Positions 46,742-55,897 of a DNA stretch of 64,000 bases are shown one piece after another. The notes under the pieces are model-generated. The model saw only the letters and a list, made by a program, of their open reading frames with translations, ran no database searches and was not told the origin of the DNA. The DNA is from Ochrobactrum sp. CM-21-5 (GTDB lineage: Bacteria > Pseudomonadota > Alphaproteobacteria > Rhizobiales > Rhizobiaceae): assembly GCF_014253075.1 (NCBI RefSeq), contig NZ_JACLZJ010000003.1, positions 434,001 to 498,000 on the forward strand, read 5' to 3'. The first letter of the stretch is position 1; each line of letters begins with the position of its first letter. A program made the position numbers and the translations under genes.

Positions 46742-47728
46742 ATGAAGACCGAACCGAACGAAGTCCACAACAGGCCGCAGCTGGTCACCGTTTTCGGCGG
46801 TTCAGGCTTTGTAGGACGCGCGGTCGTCGCTGCACTCACCAAGCGCGGCTATCGTGTGCGCGTTGCCGTGCGCAAGCCGGAAATCGCTTACTATATGGCC
46901 CCGCTTGGCAATGTCGGGCAGATCCAGATGGCGCAGGCCAACGTCCGGCATCGCGGCTCGGTGGAGCGTGCCGTCATGGGCTCCGATCATGTCGTGAACC
47001 TTGTCGGCATCCTCGCGGAAAGCGGTCGCCAACGTTTCAACACGGTGCAAGTGCTGGGCGCCAAGAATATTGCCGAGGCCGCCAAGGCTGCGGGCATTCC
47101 CATGACGCACCTATCCTCGCTCGCAGCCGATGTGAATTCTCCGTCAGCCTACGCTCGCACGAAAGGTCAAGGCGAAAATGCTGTTCGTTCCGTTCTACCG
47201 GACACAGTGATCCTGCGTCCGTCGATCATTTTCGGCCACGAGGACCGTTTCTTCAACCGCTTCGCCAATATGGCGCGTTTCTCGCCTGTCATGCCGGTCA
47301 TCGGCGGCGGCGAGACCCGTCTTCAGCCGGTCTATGTCGGCGACGTTGCTGAAGCTGTTGCTCGTGCCGTGGACGGAAAACTGATACCAGGTAGCACCTA
47401 TGAACTCGGCGGCCCGGACATACAGCCGTTCAGGAACTGGATGAAAGACATGCTGGGCGTGATCGGCCGCAAGCGCCTGATCGTTTCCATGCCCTGGTGG
47501 GTCGCGCGCGTACAAGCATTGATCCTCGGCCTCCTGCCCAACCCGATGCTCACCACGGATCAGGTCACCCTGCTGAAATTCGATAATGTCGTCTCCGAAC
47601 AAGCTGTCAAGGAAGGCCGCACCCTTCAGGGCATGGGCATCACACCGGAAACGGTGGATGCGATACTTCCGGCATATCTGTGGCGCTATCGCGTTGCCGG
47701 CCAGTACACCAAAACCGGCTTGGCCTGA
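46742..47728 (+). CDS. NDUFA9-like NAD(P)-binding protein (atypical SDR)
   Basis: The 328-residue protein has an N-terminal Rossmann loop VTVFGGSGFVGRAVVAALTKRG and the segments HVVNLVGILAESGRQRF and AYARTKGQGENAV, plus LRPSIIFGHEDRFFNRFA. This is the pattern of the NDUFA9 (complex I 39-kDa) subfamily found in alphaproteobacteria. Whether it binds complex I here is not shown by context. The ATG at 46742 has AGGAG and AAGG directly upstream. A bidirectional terminator separates it from uppP. Confidence 0.87.
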   Translation: MKTEPNEVHNRPQLVTVFGGSGFVGRAVVAALTKRGYRVRVAVRKPEIAYYMAPLGNVGQIQMAQANVRHRGSVERAVMGSDHVVNLVGILAESGRQRFNTVQVLGAKNIAEAAKAAGIPMTHLSSLAADVNSPSAYARTKGQGENAVRSVLPDTVILRPSIIFGHEDRFFNRFANMARFSPVMPVIGGGETRLQPVYVGDVAEAVARAVDGKLIPGSTYELGGPDIQPFRNWMKDMLGVIGRKRLIVSMPWWVARVQALILGLLPNPMLTTDQVTLLKFDNVVSEQAVKEGRTLQGMGITPETVDAILPAYLWRYRVAGQYTKTGLA

Positions 47729-47751
47729 CATCGACGAAAATGGAAATGAGA

Positions 47752-47771
47752 AAGGGGCCGAAAGGCCCCTT
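47752..47771. terminator. Bidirectional terminator, NDUFA9-like / uppP
   Basis: AAGGGGCC-GAAA-GGCCCCTT, an 8-bp perfect stem with a GNRA-type loop, followed by TTATTCC on the plus strand. It lies between the two convergent genes. Confidence 0.85.
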
Positions 47772-47859
47772 ATTCCTGTTCCGCCCCCCACTATAGCCCC
47801 GAGCGTTCGTCGCTCAAAAGCCAAATCATTGGCCTTTTGTCCGCTGTGTGGACTGCTCT

Positions 47860-48666
47860 TCACCCCCAGATCAGCAATCCTGCCAGACCTGCCGAGCCGA
47901 CGATCAGCCGCCACCAGCCGAAAAGCTTGAAACCGTGGCGCGAAACATAATCCAGCAGATAACGCACGACGAAAACGCCCGAAATAAACGCGCATATAAA
48001 ACCGACAGTGATCAATGCTCCATCATTGACGGAGAGCCCAGAATGGCTTTTGTAAAGATCGTAGCCGAATGCACCTGCCATGGTCGGCATGGCGAGGAAA
48101 AATGAGAACTCCGCCGCGGAGCGTTTGTCCGCGCCAAGCAGCAATGAACCGACAATCGTGGAGCCCGACCGCGAAACGCCGGGGATCATAGCGAAGCACT
48201 GGATAAAGCCGATAGCGAGGCAGATCGGCAGCGGATAGTCCATCACATCGTGGTAACGCGGCTTCAGATTGAGCTGATCGACCCATAGCAGAATGAAACC
48301 GCCGATGATGAGCATAATGCACACGAGCATGGGCGTTTCGAACAGCACGCCCTTGATAAAACTATGCCCCATCGCACCGATGAGCGCGGCAGGCAGAAAA
48401 GCAACAAGAATACCCAGAACGAAGCGCCGCGTGCGGGCATCACGGGGAAAATTGGTCAGAATTTTCAGAAGCTTTGCCGAATAGACCGTCAGGATCGCCA
48501 GAATGGCTCCGAGCTGGATCAAGACCTCAAAGGTTTTTCCTGTGGATTCGAATCCCATAAAATGACCGATCAGCAATAAATGACCCGTGGAGGAGACCGG
48601 AATGAATTCGGTCATGCCTTCGATAAGACCGAGCAATGCGGCTTCCAACAGATTAAAAACATCCAT
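47860..48666 (-). CDS. uppP: Undecaprenyl-diphosphatase
   Basis: UppP (BacA) recycles undecaprenyl pyrophosphate, the lipid carrier of cell-wall and polysaccharide synthesis, and confers bacitracin tolerance. The 268-residue membrane protein has about eight helices with both family signatures: [21 protein letters not shown] (catalytic Glu and Ser, residues 12-32 region) and [19 protein letters not shown]. The divergent gene encodes a GST-like protein. Confidence 0.97.
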   Translation of the reverse strand: MDVFNLLEAALLGLIEGMTEFIPVSSTGHLLLIGHFMGFESTGKTFEVLIQLGAILAILTVYSAKLLKILTNFPRDARTRRFVLGILVAFLPAALIGAMGHSFIKGVLFETPMLVCIMLIIGGFILLWVDQLNLKPRYHDVMDYPLPICLAIGFIQCFAMIPGVSRSGSTIVGSLLLGADKRSAAEFSFFLAMPTMAGAFGYDLYKSHSGLSVNDGALITVGFICAFISGVFVVRYLLDYVSRHGFKLFGWWRLIVGSAGLAGLLIWG

Positions 48667-48943
48667 GAAGTCAGTACCTTAAAATAGTCGGCACGAAAAC
48701 TATGCCAAAAATGTCGCCCGATGCTGAATGCGGAACGGGAAAAGACCCACCCAGCGATTGCTTGTCTCCCGCAGGCATAGCCCTTATAGACTTTACATTC
48801 CGTTGAGGTGGCTTCGAATCGCTTTGCCGCAGAGATATCCTGCTGCATGTGTAAACGCCAGCCACCGCCCAATCGGTCAACCGGAACATCAATTAAAGCC
48901 GAATCGCAATTCAAGCTAGTCAGTCGAAAGTACCGCGTCGATC

Positions 48944-49636
48944 ATGCTTACGCTTTTTCACCATCCCATGTCCTCAGGTTCGCGCTATGTGCGTCTCATC
49001 CTTGGCGAATACGGCGTGGAAGCTGAACTGATCGAAGAAAGACCGTGGTCGCGCCGCAAGGAGTTTCTGGTGCTCAACCCGGCCGCGACGCTGCCAGTGC
49101 TTCTGGCGGAAAACGACCTGCCGGTTGTCGGCGCGACCGTGATCGCCGAATATCTGGATGAAACACGCGGCGCCCTAAAACGCAGCCGCCGTCTGTTGCC
49201 GGAAAGCCCGATGGAGCGTGCCGAAGTACGCCGCCTGGTGGATTGGTTCTTGTTGAAATTCGAGAACGAAGTCACCCGTCACATCGCCCGCGAGCGCGTA
49301 TTCAAACTGCAGATGGCGGCAGAGATGGGCGGCAGCGCACCGGATTCGACAGCAATCCGTGCCGCCCGAACTAACATCCGCCAGCACATGAAATATATTG
49401 ATTGGCTTGCCGCCACTCGCGACTGGCTTGCCGGGGGTGTTCCAAGTTATGCTGATATGGCCGCGGCGGCTTCCATTTCCGTGCTCGACTATCTCGGCGA
49501 GATCGACTGGGCCGAAACCAAAGCTGCCCGGGACTGGTATTCACGCATGAAATCACGGCCTGCCTTCCGCCCGCTTCTGACCGATCGCGTGCGCGGGCTC
49601 GCTCCGGTGGCTCATTATGGCGATCTCGACTTCTGA
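48944..49636 (+). CDS. Glutathione S-transferase family protein
   Basis: The 230-residue protein has an N-terminal thioredoxin-like domain with HHPMSSGSRYVRLILGEYG, NPAATLPVLLAENDLPVVGATVIAEYLDE (glutathione gamma-glutamyl site) and an all-helical C-terminal domain. The substrate is unknown. Its 3' end overlaps queG by 20 bases, an arrangement seen in related genomes, so the two are co-transcribed. Confidence 0.88.
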   Translation: MLTLFHHPMSSGSRYVRLILGEYGVEAELIEERPWSRRKEFLVLNPAATLPVLLAENDLPVVGATVIAEYLDETRGALKRSRRLLPESPMERAEVRRLVDWFLLKFENEVTRHIARERVFKLQMAAEMGGSAPDSTAIRAARTNIRQHMKYIDWLAATRDWLAGGVPSYADMAAAASISVLDYLGEIDWAETKAARDWYSRMKSRPAFRPLLTDRVRGLAPVAHYGDLDF

Positions 49637-50753
49637 AACGAAAGAGGCACGGCTCAAGCGCTTCCTGATTGAAGAAGCCAGAGCTGTCGGCTTCGATGCG
49701 GTCGCCTTCACCACACCTGACGCCATACCGCAGGCGCCAGAGCGCCTTCGGCAGTATATTGCCGAAGGGCATCACGCCGATATGCTCTGGATGGAGGAAA
49801 CGGAAGCGCGACGCGCCAATCCGAGCGTACTCTGGCCTGAAGTCCGTTCGATCATGATGCTCGCCATGAACTATGGACCGGATTCAAATCCGCTGACCGT
49901 ACTGGAGCAAAAGGATCGCGCAGCCATCTCAGTCTATGCGCAAAACCGCGATTATCACGACATCATCAAAGGCAAGCTCAAGCATATAGCCAGCCGCTTC
50001 GCCGCCCGCGCCGGACAAGATGTGAAAGTCTTCGTCGATACGGCCCCGGTGATGGAAAAACCGCTCGCCGCTTCCGCTGGTCTCGGCTGGCAGGGCAAGC
50101 ACACCAATCTGGTCAGCCGCGAGCTCGGCTCCTGGCTGTTTCTCGGCTCGATTTTCACGACGGCGGAAATTCCGCCGGATGCGCCCGAACGCGACCATTG
50201 CGGCTCCTGCCGTGCCTGCCTCGATTCCTGTCCGACCGCTGCATTCCCCTCACCTTACCGCATCGATGCCGGGCGCTGTATTTCCTATCTGACGATCGAG
50301 AATAAAGGCGCCATCCCGGTCGAATTCCGCAAGGCGATGGGCAACCGCATCTATGGCTGCGACGATTGCCTGTCCGTTTGCCCGTGGAACAAGTTTGCGC
50401 AAGCAACCAGCGAAATAAAGCTGAAAGCTCGTGATGATCTCAAGGAACCGTGTCTTGCCGACCTTCTGGTACTGGAGGACCCAGCGTTTCGCACGCTTTT
50501 TTCCGGCTCTCCCGTCAAACGGATCGGTCGCGACCGCTTCCTGCGCAACGTCCTGATCGCGACCGGTAATTCGGGTGACAAAACACTGTTGCCGCATGTG
50601 GAGGCTCTGCTGGAAGATGCCGCGCCAGTGGTGCGCGGTGCGGCAGTATGGGCATTGCAGCAACTGGCCAGTTCAGAACGGGTTGCAATTTTGCGAGAAA
50701 CTCTGGCGTCCCGGGAAGAGGATGCTACGGTGCGGGCAGAGTGGACATTGTAA
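49617..50753 (+). CDS. queG: Epoxyqueuosine reductase
   Basis: QueG carries out the last step of queuosine synthesis in tRNA, reducing epoxyqueuosine with cobalamin and two [4Fe-4S] clusters. The 378-residue protein has DTAPVMEKPLAASAGLGWQGKH (conserved Asp), both cluster motifs CGSCRACLDSCPTAAF and CDDCLSVCPWNKF, and a C-terminal HEAT-like repeat (residues 310-370). It starts within the GST gene. The SDR gene follows after 52 bases. Confidence 0.96.
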   Translation: MAISTSETKEARLKRFLIEEARAVGFDAVAFTTPDAIPQAPERLRQYIAEGHHADMLWMEETEARRANPSVLWPEVRSIMMLAMNYGPDSNPLTVLEQKDRAAISVYAQNRDYHDIIKGKLKHIASRFAARAGQDVKVFVDTAPVMEKPLAASAGLGWQGKHTNLVSRELGSWLFLGSIFTTAEIPPDAPERDHCGSCRACLDSCPTAAFPSPYRIDAGRCISYLTIENKGAIPVEFRKAMGNRIYGCDDCLSVCPWNKFAQATSEIKLKARDDLKEPCLADLLVLEDPAFRTLFSGSPVKRIGRDRFLRNVLIATGNSGDKTLLPHVEALLEDAAPVVRGAAVWALQQLASSERVAILRETLASREEDATVRAEWTL

Positions 50754-50805
50754 AAACTTGGAACCGGTAAACAGTTTTGAGCGATCATGCGGAGAGGAAT
50801 TTTAA

Positions 50806-51675
50806 ATGCGCGTTTTTCTGTTCGGGGCCGGTTATTCCGCAAGAGCTTTTGCGAGAAGGATCGCCCTTGAAGCAGAATGCATCGACGGAACAACACGCCA
50901 CCAGCAAAAATTTTCCGCTCTTGAAACAGAAGGCATCACGCCTTTCATCTTCGATGGCGAGGTACCCTCGCCGCAGCTTCTGGACAGACTGGCCAAAGCG
51001 ACCCATGTGGTGATTTCCATTTCCCCCGCCGATAGCGGTGATCTGACAGCCGCAATCGTGGAAGAAGTGTTGCGCCGCCCCGACAACACAATTCGCTGGA
51101 TCGGCTATCTCTCGACGGTCGGTGTGTATGGCGACCACAGCGGCGAATGGGTCAATGAAGCCACGCCCTGCAAACCGGTCTCCCGGCGTTCGCTGGAACG
51201 GGTCGAAGCCGAAGAGGTGTGGACAAAACTCGCCAGACAACACGGCACTCCACTGGCAATCCTGCGGCTTTCCGGCATTTACGGGCCGGGCCGCAATGCT
51301 TTCATCAATCTGGAACGTGGCACTGCGCGACGCATCATAAAGCAGGATCAGGTCTTCAACCGCATTCATGTCGACGATATCGCAGGCGCGTTGCGCTTGC
51401 TGGCAGGCACGGATACCGGCGGCATTTTCAACATCACCGACAGCGAGCCTTCACCGCCGCAGGATGTTGTAGCCTATGCCGCAGAACTGATGGGCGTGAG
51501 CTTGCCACCGGAAGTACCTTTCAACCAAGCAGACATGACGCCGATGGCCCGCTCTTTCTATGGTGAAAACAAACGTGTAGCCAACCAGCGCATAAAAAAT
51601 CTCGGCTATGAATTTCTTTATCCGGATTATCGCACCGCCTTTTCGGCTATGTGGCGAGACAGCAGCTGGCGCTGA
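50806..51675 (+). CDS. SDR-family NAD(P)-dependent epimerase-like protein
   Basis: The 289-residue extended/atypical SDR has the Rossmann start VFLFGAGYSARAFARRI, a later STVGVYGDHSGEWVNE and RLSGIYGPGRNAF, and a C-terminal YEFLYPDYRTAF. It resembles the YeeZ-like NAD-binding proteins of alphaproteobacteria; no reaction is assigned. It follows queG and precedes the leader of the CmlA-family exporter. Confidence 0.82.
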   Translation: MRVFLFGAGYSARAFARRIALEAECIDGTTRHQQKFSALETEGITPFIFDGEVPSPQLLDRLAKATHVVISISPADSGDLTAAIVEEVLRRPDNTIRWIGYLSTVGVYGDHSGEWVNEATPCKPVSRRSLERVEAEEVWTKLARQHGTPLAILRLSGIYGPGRNAFINLERGTARRIIKQDQVFNRIHVDDIAGALRLLAGTDTGGIFNITDSEPSPPQDVVAYAAELMGVSLPPEVPFNQADMTPMARSFYGENKRVANQRIKNLGYEFLYPDYRTAFSAMWRDSSWR

Positions 51676-51736
51676 TTGCATTGCCCGAACCCGGCTGGTA
51701 AAAACACGCGCAATAATGTTCAACGGGATCGGAACA

Positions 51737-51766
51737 ATGGGTAACGCCAAGTCAGCAGAAAAATAA
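51737..51766 (+). CDS. Nine-codon leader peptide of the CmlA-family exporter (putative)
   Basis: ATG at 51737 opens a frame MGNAKSAEK ending at TAA (51764-51766). GGATCGGAA just upstream can serve as a ribosome-binding site. The stop codon directly abuts the 5' arm of a 10-bp hairpin. From memory, the cmlA leader peptide is MSTSKNADK: same length, with Met1, Lys5, Ala7, an acidic residue at 8 and Lys9 in common. In cmlA this peptide stalls the ribosome in the presence of chloramphenicol and uncovers the exporter's start site. The peptide is seen directly; its role is inferred. Confidence 0.7.
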   Translation: MGNAKSAEK

Positions 51767-51858
51767 GCCGCAACAGTCTTCCAACCTGTTGCGGCATCTG
51801 TCCCGGAATCAATACCATAATTGCAGGCAGATCGCCGCCCGATCATTCTTTCGAGCGG
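51767..51858 (+). promoter_or_regulatory. Translational attenuator with three mutually exclusive pairings
   Basis: Pairing 1:2 is GCCGCAACAG (51767-51776) with CTGTTGCGGC (51786-51795), perfect. Pairing 2:3 is GCGGCATCTG (51791-51800) with CAGAT-C-GCCGC (51828-51838), ten pairs with one bulged C. Pairing 3:4 is CCGCCCG (51835-51841) with CGAGCGG (51852-51858), one mismatch, and covers the ribosome-binding site GAGCGGA of the exporter. With 1:2 formed, 3:4 hides the start site. If a stalled ribosome masks strand 1, 2:3 can form and free it. Confidence 0.68.
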
Positions 51859-51868
51859 ATGCATAATC

Positions 51869-53062
51869 ATGCCCTTTGATGACCAGAAAGCTCCATCCTG
51901 GAGCCACTCCCTGCCATTTGCGCTCGCGCTTATGGCGCCTTTCGACATTCTCGCCTCGCTTGCCATGGATATCTACCTGCCGGTGGTGCCATCCATGCCG
52001 CGTATTCTGCAAACAACGCCCGCCATGGTGCAGCTCACATTGAGCCTCTATATGGTAATGCTCGGTGTCGGCCAACTTCTGTTCGGCCCCCTCTCCGACC
52101 GTTATGGGCGCAGACCCATACTACTCGGCGGATCTACGCTTTTCGCTATCGCATCCTTCATGCTCGCCATGACAGATAATGCGATCGTCTTTATATTCCT
52201 GCGATTTCTTCAGGCTGTGGGCGCATCAGCAGCCCTTGTCGCCACTTTCGCAACCATCCGGGATGTCTATGCCACACGGCCGGAAGGCGCGACGATCTAC
52301 GGTCTCTTCAGCGCCATGCTGTCTTTCGTGCCTGCGCTGGGACCAGTCGCCGGCGCACTGATCGCACAGAGCCTTGGTTGGCGCGCGATCTTCGCCATGC
52401 TCGGTTTTCTGACCGCCATTGCCGTATGGCGGGCCGCTCGCCATTGGCACGAAACACGCCCGACGCGCAGCCATCCGTCGCGAGGCACCGTTGCGCGGAT
52501 CATGAAAAGCTTCACCTTCTGGACATACACGCTGAGTTTCAGCACGGCGATGGGCACATTCTTTGTGTTCTTTTCCACATCACCGCGCATCCTGATCGAG
52601 CGGGCGGACGTTACAGAAACCGGCTTCAGCCTTGCCTTTGGAAGCGTTGCTGTCGCAATGATCATTGCGACGCGCATCCTCCCGCGTTACATGCAAAAGC
52701 GGGAAGCGCGAACCAGCGTGGCTTTCGGCATGATGACGCTCCTTGTCAGTGCGTGCCTGCTCCTGCTGGGCGAGCAACTGCTGGAGCCGTCCTTCACAAG
52801 CATCATCCTGCCGATGTGGCTTGCTGCCGTTGGTATCGTTCTGACGGTATCAATGGCGGCAAACGGCGCTTTGTCGGCATTCGATGACTGCGCAGGCATG
52901 GCGGTCGCCGTCTATTTCTGCATTCAGAGCCTGATCGTCAGTTTTGCTGGAACGGCCCTCATCATCCTGCTTCCAGGCGATACGGCATGGCCGCTCGTCG
53001 TCTTCTGCACCGTCATGCCGATCCTCACCCTCGCAATGCTTGCGCGGCTTCATAAGCACTGA
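51869..53062 (+). CDS. CmlA/FloR-family MFS exporter (phenicol efflux type)
   Basis: The 397-residue protein has 12 membrane helices and follows CmlA closely along its length: PFDILASLAMDIYLPVVP, GQLLFGPLSDRYGRRPILLG, LRFLQAVGASAALVATFA, IYGLFSAMLSFVPALGP, GTFFVFFSTSPRI and the MAANGALSAFDDCAG stretch. CmlA and FloR pump chloramphenicol, and FloR also florfenicol, by proton antiport. The ATG at 51869 has GAGCGGA upstream; a TTG at 51821 would run back into the leader structures. Base use is like the neighbours and no mobile element is near, so it looks native. Confidence 0.9.
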   Translation: MPFDDQKAPSWSHSLPFALALMAPFDILASLAMDIYLPVVPSMPRILQTTPAMVQLTLSLYMVMLGVGQLLFGPLSDRYGRRPILLGGSTLFAIASFMLAMTDNAIVFIFLRFLQAVGASAALVATFATIRDVYATRPEGATIYGLFSAMLSFVPALGPVAGALIAQSLGWRAIFAMLGFLTAIAVWRAARHWHETRPTRSHPSRGTVARIMKSFTFWTYTLSFSTAMGTFFVFFSTSPRILIERADVTETGFSLAFGSVAVAMIIATRILPRYMQKREARTSVAFGMMTLLVSACLLLLGEQLLEPSFTSIILPMWLAAVGIVLTVSMAANGALSAFDDCAGMAVAVYFCIQSLIVSFAGTALIILLPGDTAWPLVVFCTVMPILTLAMLARLHKH

Positions 53063-53192
53063 CCAAACTCGGCTGAGCGCACCGAACAAGCGATCGGCAT
53101 TGCTGGCTAGCCCATCACACAGCATAATGCCGTCAATCCGGTCGCCTTGATTCGCAGCCGCGACGCCCTCCCGGCAAACCATGGAATGGCCC

Positions 53193-54125
53193 ATGACCGC
53201 AAACAAACTGAAAAAGATCGTTTTTGCCGCCGCGCTGGTGGCTATGGTCTCCGCTGACTTCGCACCGCTGGCTGCGGCAGAAAATATACCTGCCAAACAG
53301 GCTTTTGGCACACAAACACTGCCCGTTCTGACGCAACAGCCACAATCCATCGGCTTTTACGCCAAGGGTTGTCTCGCAGGCGCGGTCGCGCTCCCCACCG
53401 ACGGCCCCAACTGGCAGGTGATGCGCCTGTCACGCAATCGGCGGTGGGGCCATCCCCGCATGATCGCCCTTCTGGAAAAACTGTCCCAGGACGCGGCAAC
53501 TGACGGTTGGCCGGGCCTCCTCGTCGGCGACATCTCACAGCCGCGCGGCGGGCCAATGCTGACGGGACACGCTTCGCATCAGGTCGGCCTCGATGCCGAT
53601 ATTTGGCTGACGCCGATGCCCAAAAAGCGTTTTACCGATGCAGAACGCGAAAGCGTGTCGGCCGTGTCTATGCTGAAGCCGGATTCGCTCTATATCGATC
53701 CGAAGAAATGGACATCGAGCCGCACCGCCCTTTTGAAGCATGCCGCGAGCTACCCGGAAGTTGAACGTATTTTCGTACATCCAGGCATCAAGAAGCAACT
53801 TTGCAACACAGTGAAAGGCGAGCGCAGCTGGCTTGGCAAGGTCCGCCCTTATTGGGGCCATTTCTACCATTTCCACGTCCGCCTCACCTGCCAGCCCGGA
53901 TCGCCTCAATGCAAGTCTCAGTCGAAAGTGGCGCCGGGCGATGGTTGCGACAAATCGCTGGCATGGTGGTTCACGGACGAGCCGTGGAAGCCTGCAAAAC
54001 CATCAAGCAAGCCGTCCAAAAAGCCAAAACCCGTTATGGTTTCCGATCTTCCGAAAGCATGTGCTGTTGTTCTGGATGGTCCGGCTCCAAATTCGATTGC
54101 AGATGTGACTTATGGCGCACAATAA
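53193..54125 (+). CDS. mepA: Penicillin-insensitive murein endopeptidase
   Basis: MepA is a periplasmic LAS-type metalloprotease that cuts D-alanyl-meso-diaminopimelyl cross-links in peptidoglycan. The 310-residue protein has a signal peptide (cleavage near LAAAEN), the metal motif TGHASHQVGLDADIW and the distal GHFYHFHVRL. Conserved cysteines lie in the second half. The ATG at 53193 is preferred to 53181. A Lys/Pro/Ser-rich segment (about 255-275) precedes the C-terminal 30 residues. Confidence 0.94.
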   Translation: MTANKLKKIVFAAALVAMVSADFAPLAAAENIPAKQAFGTQTLPVLTQQPQSIGFYAKGCLAGAVALPTDGPNWQVMRLSRNRRWGHPRMIALLEKLSQDAATDGWPGLLVGDISQPRGGPMLTGHASHQVGLDADIWLTPMPKKRFTDAERESVSAVSMLKPDSLYIDPKKWTSSRTALLKHAASYPEVERIFVHPGIKKQLCNTVKGERSWLGKVRPYWGHFYHFHVRLTCQPGSPQCKSQSKVAPGDGCDKSLAWWFTDEPWKPAKPSSKPSKKPKPVMVSDLPKACAVVLDGPAPNSIADVTYGAQ

Positions 54126-54132
54126 CAAAAAG

Positions 54133-54163
54133 CGATCCGGGTACGCTATTTTCACCCGGATCG
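54133..54163 (+). terminator. Hairpin after mepA
   Basis: CGATCCGGGT mirrors ACCCGGATCG (10 bp) with an 11-base loop, 7 bases beyond the mepA stop. No strong T-run follows the stem, so termination is likely but not certain. Confidence 0.6.
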
Positions 54164-54256
54164 ACTGCGATGCCATTAACGCCTCTTTTCACCAAGCTGT
54201 AGCTTCGCTATAGGTTTAAACCGATTTAGATATCGACTGACAAGGTTATCAATCTC

Positions 54257-54634
54257 ATGACGGAACGCCTGCGCATTGCATTGATCGCCCACGACCAGAA
54301 AAAGGACGACATGGTCGCCTTTGCCAAAGCCCATGAGCAGCCGCTATCCCGCTATGATATTGTCGCGACTGGAACAACAGGTGGCCTTATTCTTGATGCC
54401 TGCCCCTCGCTGACCATCCATCGCGTAAAAAGCGGTCCCCTTGGCGGCGACCAGCAAATTGGCGCAATGATAGCGGAAGCAACTGTTCAGGTTCTGATAT
54501 TCTTCATCGATCCGTTATCTCCGCTGCCGCATGATGTGGATGTCAAGGCGTTGACTCGACTGGGCAGCGTTTATGATATTCCGATGGCGCTGAACCACGC
54601 GACGGCCGAGAAACTGATCAAGGCACTGGACTGA
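54257..54634 (+). CDS. mgsA: Methylglyoxal synthase
   Basis: MgsA turns dihydroxyacetone phosphate into methylglyoxal and phosphate, a bypass used when sugar phosphates build up. The 125-residue protein has [17 protein letters not shown], the phosphate-binding [27 protein letters not shown] and the catalytic [18 protein letters not shown]. Length is slightly shorter than the E. coli enzyme (152). It lies 65 bases upstream of glk. Confidence 0.96.
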   Translation: MTERLRIALIAHDQKKDDMVAFAKAHEQPLSRYDIVATGTTGGLILDACPSLTIHRVKSGPLGGDQQIGAMIAEATVQVLIFFIDPLSPLPHDVDVKALTRLGSVYDIPMALNHATAEKLIKALD

Positions 54635-54699
54635 ATTCGAGATGGCATATGGCCCAGCGAGCATTGAACCGCAGGCGTCAGGAATCACAGGGAGAGGCA

Positions 54700-55728
54700 A
54701 TGCAAGCGATTATCGACGCCGAACAGATTTTCAAGTTTCCGGTTCTTGTCGGCGATATTGGCGGCACCAATGCGCGCTTCGCGATCCTTGTGGACTCCAA
54801 CGCTGAACCGAAGGAATTCCCGGTTCTTCAGACCGCCGATTACGCCACCATCGATGAGGCAATCCAGACTGCCATTCTCGACCACACCTCGATCCTTCCG
54901 CGCTCGGCCATTCTGGCCGTTGCCGGACCTGTCGACGGCGACGAAATCGACCTCACCAACTGCCCCTGGGTTGTCCGTCCCCGGCAGATGATCTCCGATC
55001 TTGGCTTTGAGGACGTCACCGTCCTCAACGATTTCGAGGCGCAGGCGCTCGCTGTCGTCTCGCTGGAAAGCGACCACCTGGAACAGATAGGCGGCAAATC
55101 CGGGGAGATCATCGCCACGCGCGTCGTGCTTGGCCCCGGCACGGGTCTTGGTGTCGCCGGCCTTATCCGCACACGCCATGCATGGGTGCCTGTGCCCGGC
55201 GAAGGTGGCCATATCGATATCGGCCCGCGCACCGAACGCGACTATCAGGTTTTCCCGCATATCGAACGCATCGATGGGCGCGTTGCCGGAGAACAAATCC
55301 TCTGCGGACGCGGATTGCGCAACCTTTATCTCGCAATCTGCGCTGCCGACAAGGCTTCTCCATCCCTCGAAACACCCTCCGACATCACCGCCGCCGGTCT
55401 TGATGGCAGCAACGCACAAGCTGCCGAAACGCTGGAGCTTTTCGTGACCTATCTGGGCCGCGTGGCGGGCGATCTGGCGCTGATCTTCATGGCCCATGGC
55501 GGCGTGTATCTATCCGGCGGCATTCCGCAACGCATCCTTTCCGCACTGAAAGCGGGTTCCTTCCGAGCTGCTTTCGAAGACAAGGCCCCGCATAAAGAGA
55601 TCATGCGCGATATACCGATCCGCGTCATTACGCATCAGCTGGCGGCGCTGAGTGGCCTTTCCGCCTTTGCACGCACCCCTTCCCGTTTCGAGGTTTCGAC
55701 CGAGGGTCGTCGCTGGCGCACATCCTGA
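54700..55728 (+). CDS. glk: Glucokinase
   Basis: Glk phosphorylates glucose to glucose 6-phosphate with ATP. The 342-residue protein has the phosphate loop [17 protein letters not shown], the catalytic segment [13 protein letters not shown], the [14 protein letters not shown] loop and [16 protein letters not shown] with the conserved Glu/His. The ATG at 54700 has GGGAGAGG 3-10 bases upstream, while a start at 54649 would add 17 unrelated residues. It follows mgsA and ends before a large inverted repeat. Confidence 0.95.
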   Translation: MQAIIDAEQIFKFPVLVGDIGGTNARFAILVDSNAEPKEFPVLQTADYATIDEAIQTAILDHTSILPRSAILAVAGPVDGDEIDLTNCPWVVRPRQMISDLGFEDVTVLNDFEAQALAVVSLESDHLEQIGGKSGEIIATRVVLGPGTGLGVAGLIRTRHAWVPVPGEGGHIDIGPRTERDYQVFPHIERIDGRVAGEQILCGRGLRNLYLAICAADKASPSLETPSDITAAGLDGSNAQAAETLELFVTYLGRVAGDLALIFMAHGGVYLSGGIPQRILSALKAGSFRAAFEDKAPHKEIMRDIPIRVITHQLAALSGLSAFARTPSRFEVSTEGRRWRTS

Positions 55729-55780
55729 CACCGCCTCTACCCCACGCTTGAGGATGGTCAAGCAGGCAGGATGACGTTAT

Positions 55781-55829
55781 AGAAACGCTGTGATGAAGTT
55801 GCTCTTCGCCTTTTTATCACAGCGTTTCT
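55781..55829 (+). terminator. 14-bp inverted repeat after glk, probable terminator
   Basis: AGAAACGCTGTGAT (55781-55794) is perfectly mirrored by ATCACAGCGTTTCT (55816-55829). The 21-base loop itself contains a GAAG/CTTC mini-hairpin and five Ts. This is longer than a usual terminator stem and may also be a binding site. Confidence 0.6.
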
Positions 55830-55897
55830 GGTTTTGATACCAACGCATTTTCAACGACAGCCGCCGGGTTTCCGATGGCCCAAAGACAAAAAGCGCT

